Of a DNA stretch of 5,508 bases, positions 1-4,979 are shown one piece after another (the stretch's first letter is position 1; every line of letters begins with the position of its first letter). The notes under the pieces were generated by a model. The model was not told the DNA's origin. It ran no database searches and saw only the letters and a list, made by a program, of their open reading frames with translations. Position numbers and translations under genes: made by a program. This DNA comes from a bacterium (GTDB lineage Bacteria; UBP15; UBA6099; DSWB01), in assembly GCA_020061125.1 (NCBI GenBank), contig JAGUYV010000385.1, positions 1 to 5,508 of the forward strand. The letters run 5' to 3'.

Positions 1-352
1 CGGCCACGCGGTCCGCCTGCTCGAAATGGATGTGGCGGCGCACCCGCTCGCGCGGGGTCATGGTATCTCCCGGCAGAACCTTGGGCCGGGTGTCCGCAAT
101 CTCGCGCAGCATGCGCTCCAGGTCGCCGGGCAGGAGCTTGAAATCTTCGAGCAGATCCCCGAGCGTGTCCCGCATGCCCGGCGCCGTGCGCTGTGACGGG
201 TCTTCGCCCGGCTTTTGCGCGTCCCGCAGCAGAGCCGCGGCGTACGCAATCAGCACATGGCGCCGCTCCCCGGAATCACGGCCGAAAAACAATTGCCGGG
301 CCGCTTGGCCCAGCCCGGTAAAATCCCCGCCTGCCTTGACATGTGCATACAT
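1..352 (-). CDS. Uroporphyrinogen decarboxylase (URO-D)-like protein, N-terminal part (partial)
   Basis: Only 117 codons are visible before the window ends. Residues 98-117 (beginning MTPRERVRRHIHFEQADRV) match the typical opening of URO-D-superfamily proteins, 'MTPRERV..AL..e.pDRVP'. That superfamily includes true HemE and the corrinoid/coenzyme M methyltransferases (MtaA, CmuA type). The preceding 97 residues form an unusual extension, mostly helical and charged (GMRDTLGDLLEDFKLLPGD at 59-77). The start at ATG 352 is supported by GGAG seven bases upstream. A second in-frame ATG at 61, exactly where the family normally begins, has its own GGAG five bases upstream, so the short form may be made as well or instead. 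The catalytic region lies outside the window, so decarboxylase and methyltransferase members cannot be told apart. Beside cobalamin-type radical SAM genes, a methyl-corrinoid role is attractive but inferred. It starts 51 bases after the membrane protein gene. Confidence 0.75.
   Translation of the reverse strand, partial: MYAHVKAGGDFTGLGQAARQLFFGRDSGERRHVLIAYAAALLRDAQKPGEDPSQRTAPGMRDTLGDLLEDFKLLPGDLERMLREIADTRPKVLPGDTMTPRERVRRHIHFEQADRVA
67..70 (-). promoter_or_regulatory. Possible internal ribosome-binding site for a short URO-D-like form
   Basis: The minus strand reads GGAGATACC followed by ATG at 61. GGAG lies five bases before an ATG that coincides with the usual N-terminus of URO-D-like proteins. 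It could mark the true start, with the long upstream frame being only an open stretch, or a second internal start. The match is short and may be chance. Confidence 0.35.
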
Positions 353-356
353 TGAG

Positions 357-363
357 TTTCTCC
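357..363 (-). promoter_or_regulatory. Ribosome-binding site for the URO-D-like gene (long form)
   Basis: The minus strand reads GGAGAAA here, with GGAG at 363-360 and seven bases (AAACTCA) before the ATG at 352. It is a well-placed Shine-Dalgarno sequence in the only real intergenic gap of the window, and it supports ATG 352 as a start. Confidence 0.7.
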
Positions 364-375
364 GGAAGTCTGTCC

Positions 376-405
376 GACGGCGCGCCTGTGCGCTGCGCAG
401 CCGTC
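376..405 (-). other. Intergenic hairpin overlapping the stop codon of the polytopic membrane protein gene
   Basis: GACGGC (376-381) pairs with GCCGTC (400-405). After a one-base bulge (399) the stem continues with GCGC (382-385) against GCGC (395-398), giving about ten pairs and a nine-base loop. The right arm includes two bases of the TGA stop at 406-404. No T-tract follows on the minus strand, so it is not a classical rho-independent terminator. It may pause ribosomes or polymerase, protect an RNA end, or be a chance product of high GC. Confidence 0.35.
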
Positions 406-1159
406 AGTTCAGGGTTTTTCTGCCCCGCAGGGTTCTGGCGCTGTTCAGCACCTTGGCCGTGCGCTCCGCGCGTATGGCGCGCAGGCGCGGCACGAACACG
501 AAAAGCACGACGATCATGGTCACCACGGGGGCGACCACGAGTTCCCGCATGATGAGATTATTGGCCAGAATCCCGAACGGCACGGCGAAGGCCAGAAACA
601 CGGCGGTTATCTTGAGCGCCTTGCGCTTGACCTCGCGCCACGGGGAGACCGCGTACACCATGAAAAACGCCATGAAAATCAGATTTGTGGTGGCCCAGCC
701 GCCGATGATTTTCACTGGCATTTTCAGGAGCGCATTCTCATGCCAGAGACCCGGCACGCTGTAGTTCCATTGCCACCAGCCCATGTTGCCGCCGCTGCAC
801 TCGACCATAAAACTTATGCACGCGATGATCATGCTCGACAGGCCCACGGTGGAGATCACTTTCGCCGGGTTGCGTCCGCGCGGGCAAAGAATGCACTCGG
901 CCAGAAACCAGCTCAAGTAGATGGAGATCACCCACCCGAAAGGCACCATCATGGGAGTGCCGAACAGCTCCAGGCCCGATGAGAAATATTCGGGCTGGCG
1001 CGAATGCGCATTGATGAATTCCTTGGTGTAGCAATACAGGAAGGACCAGAAGAAGAATTTGCGGGTCAGCGCCGGCCCGTTCACCCGCAGGGAGTGGACC
1101 ACGATGAAGCCCATGACGAACAGGGCCGGGATGATGAGAATGAGCTTGCTTTTATCCAT
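404..1159 (-). CDS. Polytopic membrane protein, distantly CruF/DUF422-like
   Basis: This 251-residue protein has about six or seven hydrophobic segments: 5-24, 35-48 (weak), 70-91, 100-119, 148-170, 180-200 and 207-224, with a basic tail (RLRAIRAERTAK). Two blocks recall the carotenoid-biosynthesis family that includes the hydratase CruF: GTPMMVPFGWVISIYLSW (67-84), resembling that family's 'GVP-l-vPlaW' helix, and MGWWQWN (126-132) followed by a P-V-K-I-I-GGW helix (148-155), resembling its 'W-x-W ... VP-x-N-f-x-GW' region. This comes from memory of the family, not an alignment, so a hydratase or lipid-modifying role is tentative. Acidic residues within or beside helices (E64, E88, E120) and a C89xxC92 pair are possible functional residues. 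The start ATG 1159 overlaps the previous gene by 8 bases; a longer frame to 1231 would overlap it by 80 bases and lacks hydrophobic support. The cluster context suggests a membrane-embedded partner or later step of the radical SAM pathway. Confidence 0.85.
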   Translation of the reverse strand: MDKSKLILIIPALFVMGFIVVHSLRVNGPALTRKFFFWSFLYCYTKEFINAHSRQPEYFSSGLELFGTPMMVPFGWVISIYLSWFLAECILCPRGRNPAKVISTVGLSSMIIACISFMVECSGGNMGWWQWNYSVPGLWHENALLKMPVKIIGGWATTNLIFMAFFMVYAVSPWREVKRKALKITAVFLAFAVPFGILANNLIMRELVVAPVVTMIVVLFVFVPRLRAIRAERTAKVLNSARTLRGRKTLN

Positions 1160-1412
1160 TGTCCCGGATGCGCGCTTTTTTTCTGTCCGCGGCCAGGGCC
1201 GCGGCCGTGCGCGCGTGCGCCGCGAACACAAATGCGGCGATGGGAATCACCGTGAGCATGAGAACGGGATTGCGCAGAACGAACAGATTGGTGAGCGTGC
1301 AGGTGACGATGATGATCCAGATGCCCGCAAACGCGAGAGGCGCATGCTTGAGCGGCTCGCGCGATGCCGTGGACTCCTGCGCTTCCGGATTGGCGGCCGT
1401 GTCCTGTTTCAT
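1152..1412 (-). CDS. Small two-helix membrane protein, function unknown
   Basis: This is an 86-residue protein that I do not recognise as a known family. A polar N-terminus (1-22, rich in A, E, Q, S) precedes two hydrophobic segments: about 26-45 (LAFAGIWIIIVTCTLTNLFV) and 50-67 (LMLTVIPIAAFVFAAH at 51-66), with a short R-N-P turn between. A basic tail (DRKKARIR) follows, predicting a helical hairpin with both ends on the cytosolic side by the positive-inside rule. The start ATG at 1412 overlaps the stop of the radical SAM gene in ATGA, and the TAA stop overlaps the start of the next membrane protein (ATGGATAA). That tight placement is the main evidence that it is real. It is likely a subunit or anchor of the neighbouring polytopic protein or of the radical SAM enzymes; this is inference. 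No signal peptidase site or metal-binding motif is visible. Confidence 0.8.
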   Translation of the reverse strand: MKQDTAANPEAQESTASREPLKHAPLAFAGIWIIIVTCTLTNLFVLRNPVLMLTVIPIAAFVFAAHARTAAALAADRKKARIRDNG

Positions 1413-2842
1413 GATTTGCCGAACAGCATCTTTCCAAAAATCCCCGCGGCCGTGGCGTAGCGCTTGATTTCGCGGCCGGGCGCGCGGAACAGCCATTTGA
1501 GCCGCTGCGCGATGTACCGGGGCCGGAAGTAGTATGTGAAATAGGCCCGCTTCATGAACCCGGCGAGTTGCCCGGCGGTAAACGCTCCGGCCACGACCGG
1601 GCGCGGGGATTTCACGAGATAATCCTCCCACCGCACGGGCAGCAGCAGCCCCTGATTCTTCAATTTATTGTACAACACGCTCCCGGGAATGGGCTTGAAG
1701 ATGTTGAAAAGGATCAGGTCCGGGGACAGCTCCACGGCGAAGCGGATGGTTTTCTCGATGTCCTCGCGGGTCTCGCCGGGCAGGCCGAGCATCATGCTGA
1801 TCTGGCACTCGACGCCGATCTTTTTGGCCAGGGCCACGGCGCGGCGGCTCTGCTCGAAGGTGATTCCCTTTTTGATGAGTTCGAGGGTTTTTTGGCTGCC
1901 GGTTTCCACGCCGAACTTGACCTGGTAGCACCCCGCGGCCTTGAGCGCGCGCAGAAGCTCCTCGTCAATGGTGTCCACGCGGCTGAAGCAGTTGAAGGTG
2001 AAGCCGCCGGCGTCCGAGAGCAGGGCGCACAGGCGCATGGCCTGTTCGCGATGGAACATGAGGTTGTCGTCGTAAAAGCGGAAATCGCGGGTGCCGAATC
2101 GTTCTCGGCAGTGGAGCATTTCTGCGAAGATGTTGTCCGCGCTGCGCACGCGTTCGCCCTTGAACAGGTGCTTGCTGCAGAAGGTGCAGTTGTGGTGGCA
2201 GCCGCGCGAGGCGAGCAGCGCGGTGGTTGGCCGCTGCATGTAGTTTACGGGGTTCGGCTCGTAACGGTCCTGCTTGAGCTTTTCGCGCGCGGGAAACGGC
2301 AGGGAATCAATGTCCGCGATCTGCGCGCGGCGCGGGTTGCGCACGATGCCGCCGCCGGGCGCGCGCCAGCTCACGCCGTGAATGTGCGACAGGTCGTCAC
2401 CACCGCCGCCGCGCACATGCTCCACAAGCTCGCGCATGGTGATTTCGCCTTCCCCGGCCACAAGCGCGTCGAAAGCGGGAAATTCTTCGAGGGCCTGGCG
2501 CGGAAACGCCGAGGCGTGGTACCCGCCCAGGACCGTGAGCGCCGCGGGATTCCATTCCTTGACCTGCCGCGCCAGTTCGTGCGCGAATTCGATGAACGGA
2601 GAAAACGCGGTGAAGCCCACTATGCGCGGGCCGCGCTCCTCCAGGTATTTGCGGAACGGAAACGGAGACGGCTCCACTTCGAGATCGAGGATGTCCGTGC
2701 GCACGCCCTCGCGCTCAAGGTATGCGGCGAGGTAGCAGATGTTGAGCGGAATTTCCGCGCACGGGATGTAGAACCGTTCCGTTGGAGAGAACGACGGCGG
2801 GGAAACGAGGAGAACGGCCGGAGGCCCCTGGCGCGGCATCAT
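1409..2842 (-). CDS. Cobalamin-binding-domain radical SAM protein (paralogue 2)
   Basis: This 477-residue protein is collinear with its upstream neighbour over nearly the full length. The B12-binding-like domain (about 8-145) shows EIPLNICYLA, VLGGYHASAFP (104-114) and GEGEITMREL (130-139). The barrel carries C215, C219 and C222 in RGCHHNCTFCS, FRFYDDNL (254-261), KFGVETG (309-315) and LGLPGET (352-358); FKPIPGS (382-388) and YYFRPRYIAQRLKW (437-450) follow. The DxHxxG cobalamin ligand is replaced (D53-x-E55-x-x-P58), so any cobalamin would bind without a histidine lower ligand. It should perform SAM/cobalamin radical chemistry in the cytosol or at the membrane surface; the substrate is unknown but may resemble that of paralogue 1. 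The start lies in ATGATG overlapping the upstream TGA; ATG 2842 is reported, though ATG 2839 is 4 bases from the AGGGGGG ribosome-binding site and could be used. The gene ends in an ATGA with the next small gene. Confidence 0.95.
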   Translation of the reverse strand: MMPRQGPPAVLLVSPPSFSPTERFYIPCAEIPLNICYLAAYLEREGVRTDILDLEVEPSPFPFRKYLEERGPRIVGFTAFSPFIEFAHELARQVKEWNPAALTVLGGYHASAFPRQALEEFPAFDALVAGEGEITMRELVEHVRGGGGDDLSHIHGVSWRAPGGGIVRNPRRAQIADIDSLPFPAREKLKQDRYEPNPVNYMQRPTTALLASRGCHHNCTFCSKHLFKGERVRSADNIFAEMLHCRERFGTRDFRFYDDNLMFHREQAMRLCALLSDAGGFTFNCFSRVDTIDEELLRALKAAGCYQVKFGVETGSQKTLELIKKGITFEQSRRAVALAKKIGVECQISMMLGLPGETREDIEKTIRFAVELSPDLILFNIFKPIPGSVLYNKLKNQGLLLPVRWEDYLVKSPRPVVAGAFTAGQLAGFMKRAYFTYYFRPRYIAQRLKWLFRAPGREIKRYATAAGIFGKMLFGKS

Positions 2843-4266
2843 GCCCCCCTGCCCTTCGCGAGATTGAGCCAGATGTATTTGAGGCCCGTGAACAGGCGGA
2901 TGCACTCGCGGCGCGGGTACCGCGCGAACCACTTCATGCGCTGCAGCACATAGCGCGGCCTGAAAAAGAACGACAGATACGCGGTGCGCAGCATTTTTTC
3001 GAGAAGCTCGCGATCGTGATCGCCGCTCACCACGGACTGCGTCTGTTTGATGGAATAGTCGTCCCAGTTTTTGTGAAGCAGGCGGCCCTCGCGGTCGAGT
3101 TTGCCGAACAGCGAACTGCCCGGCAGGGGCTTGAACAAATTGAACCCGGCCAGGTCCGGGGAAAGCTCCTTAACAAACCTGATGGTCTGGCGCATTTCCT
3201 GTTCAGTTTCTCCGGGCAGGCCCAGGATCATGCTGATCTGGCACTCGATGCCCGCGCGTTTGGTCATGGCCACGGCCGCGCGGCTCTGGTCCAAGGTGAT
3301 GCCCTTTTTAATTGTCTGCAATCCTCGCTCGGTTCCGGTTTCCACGCCCAGCTTGAGTTGGTGGCACCCGGCGCGTTTCATGGCGCGCAGCAGATCCGGA
3401 TCCAGGCTGTCTACGCGGCTGAAGCAGTTCCAGTTGATGCGGAGTTTTCTTTTGAGCGTCTCTTCGCAGAAGGCCAGGCAGGTGTCCCGGTAAGCGGTGA
3501 GGTTGTCGTCGTAGAAGCGGAAACCGCGCATGCCGTAATCCGTAACGCACTGCTGCACTTCATCGGCGATGTTGCCCGCGCTGCGCACGCGCGCGCGGCC
3601 GCCGAACACGCTCTGGCTGCAGAACGCGCACCGGTGGTCGCAGCCGCGGCTCGCCAGGATGCCCGTTGTGGGCAGCTCCACATAATTGATGGGGTTGACC
3701 TTGTAACGGTTCTGGTCCAGGAGATGGCGCGCGGGGAACGGGAAAGCGTCAATGTCTTCCTCACGCGGCCGGGATTCGTTTCGCACGACGCCCGCCGCGC
3801 CCCGCCAGCACAGGCCCTGTATGTCGGAGAAATCGTCCGCGCCCTGTTCCACGGCGCACGCCAGCTCGCACAGGGTGCGCTCCCCTTCTCCGAAGATCAG
3901 GAAATCGAAGTCTGGAAATTCCTCGAGGGTTTGCAACGGCAGGGCCGAGGCGTGATAGCCGCCCACCACAGTGCGCGTGCCCGGCGATGCGGCCTTGATG
4001 CGGCGCGCGTAATCGTGCGCGAGATTCACGAACGGGGTGTACGCCGCGAACCCCGCGAGCGCGGGCTTGTGCGCGGCGGCGTATTCTTCCAGAGAAAAAT
4101 CCGCGTCCGCGACATTCATATCCACGATGGCGGCGCGCACGCCGTCCCGCTCCAGAGCCGAGGCCAGATAGCACACATTCAGAGGGATCTCGAAATCCGG
4201 GATGTAAAAGCTCTCCCGGTCGGAGATCACGCGCGTGGCCATGAGAAGAACCTGGGTGCGGGTCAT
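2839..4266 (-). CDS. Cobalamin-binding-domain radical SAM protein (paralogue 1)
   Basis: This is a 475-residue enzyme with the two-domain build of class B (cobalamin-type) radical SAM proteins. Residues 4-140 are a B12-binding Rossmann domain (EIPLNVCYLA at 26-35, VVGGYHASALP at 100-110, FGEGERTLCEL at 125-135). The radical SAM barrel runs from about 200 to 390 with the 4Fe-4S ligands C209, C213 and C216 in RGCDHRCAFCS, then FRFYDDNL (249-256), KLGVETG (305-311) and LGLPGET (348-354). A basic, aromatic C-terminal region (400-475) includes FFRPRYVLQRMKW. The family uses a 5'-deoxyadenosyl radical with cobalamin for methylation of unactivated carbon or phosphorus, or for cyclisation. The canonical DxHxxG histidine is absent (D49-x-N51). 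The start at ATG 4266 is chosen because it forms an ATGA overlap with the methyltransferase stop; an open frame continues upstream to 4314 without better support. A near twin lies directly downstream. Confidence 0.95.
   Translation of the reverse strand: MTRTQVLLMATRVISDRESFYIPDFEIPLNVCYLASALERDGVRAAIVDMNVADADFSLEEYAAAHKPALAGFAAYTPFVNLAHDYARRIKAASPGTRTVVGGYHASALPLQTLEEFPDFDFLIFGEGERTLCELACAVEQGADDFSDIQGLCWRGAAGVVRNESRPREEDIDAFPFPARHLLDQNRYKVNPINYVELPTTGILASRGCDHRCAFCSQSVFGGRARVRSAGNIADEVQQCVTDYGMRGFRFYDDNLTAYRDTCLAFCEETLKRKLRINWNCFSRVDSLDPDLLRAMKRAGCHQLKLGVETGTERGLQTIKKGITLDQSRAAVAMTKRAGIECQISMILGLPGETEQEMRQTIRFVKELSPDLAGFNLFKPLPGSSLFGKLDREGRLLHKNWDDYSIKQTQSVVSGDHDRELLEKMLRTAYLSFFFRPRYVLQRMKWFARYPRRECIRLFTGLKYIWLNLAKGRGA
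2844..2850 (-). promoter_or_regulatory. Ribosome-binding site for radical SAM paralogue 2
   Basis: AGGGGGG on the minus strand, inside the last codons of paralogue 1, precedes the ATGATG start. It is one base from ATG 2842 but four bases from ATG 2839, so it favours the second methionine. A second purine run, AAGGG at 2856-2852, is nine bases from ATG 2842 and could serve the first. Confidence 0.5.
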
Positions 4267-4979
4267 GTGACGATTTTCGCGGCCTCGATGATGTGGAACC
4301 GCGCCGGGTGCCACGACGCGGGGACCTTGAACCAGGGCAGCAGCAGCGTTGGCATGATTTTTTCATTCATGCCCACGCGCTGATCGAATTCGAGTCCAAG
4401 CTCCACGCCGCGGAGCAGTTCCCTGAAGTTGCTGACGGAATAGAAATGCATCATGGGACGGCCTGTGCGGTTCAGCAACAAGGCCGCGGGGGTGTACAGG
4501 GAGCGCAGCAGGATTTCGAGAGCGTCCGGCAGAAACAAATCCACCACGAGCAGCCGCCCGTGGCGGCGCAGCACGCGGCGCGCGTCGCGGAGCATGAGGC
4601 CCACGGCGCGGTCCGTGTCCGCGGGCGTGTCCATGGCCATGTGGTGAATCAGAAACGGGACCACCACGAAATCGAAAGAGGCGTCCTCGAACGGAAGATG
4701 CTGGGCGTCGGCGCACACCGCGCTCACGCGCTCGCGCCGCGGCAGGCGCTGGAGCATGTTCAGAGACAGATCCAGGCACACCACGCGCTCGGCGTGCGTG
4801 TCCGCGAAATTCAGCACCGGCCCGCTGCCCAGGCAAAGCACGCTGCCGCTCACGCGGCGGGTCAGCGCCGGGTTCACATTCCGGTAGATCTGTTTCTGGC
4901 TCTCGACGATGGTCCTGACATATTCGTCGCTCAACGCGTCGAAATAATCCATGGACACCGCCTGATTGCGGCTACTCAT
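4263..4979 (-). CDS. Class I SAM-dependent methyltransferase (Methyltransf_11/UbiE-like)
   Basis: This 238-residue protein has the Rossmann methyltransferase layout. Motif I is VLCLGSGPVLNFAD (47-60), in which the usual GxGxG is reduced to GSG followed by P-V-L. The acidic residue ending strand 2 is D70 (VVCLDLS), the adenine-contacting acid is D91 (CADAQHLPF), motif IV is FDFVVVPFLIHHM (102-114), and the post-motif strand is GRLLVVDLF (141-149). The family methylates small molecules, quinones or lipids at O, N or C; the acceptor here is unknown. The gene starts inside the end of the upstream radical SAM gene (TATGAGTAG) and ends in an ATGA shared with the next gene, so it is embedded in the operon. 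The start is not certain: ATG 4979 has no close Shine-Dalgarno (GGGAGGA lies about 16 bases off), while M10 at 4952 follows AGGCGG. A role in methylating the product of the radical SAM enzymes is inferred from context. Confidence 0.92.
   Translation of the reverse strand: MSSRNQAVSMDYFDALSDEYVRTIVESQKQIYRNVNPALTRRVSGSVLCLGSGPVLNFADTHAERVVCLDLSLNMLQRLPRRERVSAVCADAQHLPFEDASFDFVVVPFLIHHMAMDTPADTDRAVGLMLRDARRVLRRHGRLLVVDLFLPDALEILLRSLYTPAALLLNRTGRPMMHFYSVSNFRELLRGVELGLEFDQRVGMNEKIMPTLLLPWFKVPASWHPARFHIIEAAKIVT

Noticed and set aside
58-249. Minus-strand 63-codon frame inside the URO-D-like gene
   Set aside because: It is out of frame with the reading frame that contains the MTPRERV family signature and has an arginine/cysteine-rich composition.
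376-405. Rho-independent terminator after the membrane protein gene
   Set aside because: The hairpin is present but no run of T follows it on the minus strand.
30-764. Plus-strand open frame of 244 codons
   Set aside because: It runs across the boundary between the URO-D-like gene and the membrane protein gene on the opposite strand and is extremely arginine/serine rich, as expected for a shadow.
1152-1412. Small membrane frame as the broken 5' end of the polytopic membrane gene (frameshift)
   Set aside because: Each has its own ATG, the overlap is a standard coupling arrangement, and the downstream protein starts with a complete helix of its own, so two genes are more likely than one frameshifted gene.
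1568-2953. Long plus-strand open frame (461 codons) opposite radical SAM paralogue 2
   Set aside because: It is antisense to a gene with clear CxxxCxxC and GLPGET motifs. Its product resembles the antisense product of the other paralogue only because the sense genes are related, and its composition (A/R/H/G rich) is typical of GC-rich shadow frames.
1409-4266. The tandem radical SAM genes as an assembly duplication artefact
   Set aside because: The copies differ throughout in protein sequence and in their junctions, so they are diverged paralogues.
2782-4383. Long plus-strand open frame (533 codons) opposite radical SAM paralogue 1
   Set aside because: It is antisense to a well-supported gene, overlaps several operon junctions and has no recognisable domain.
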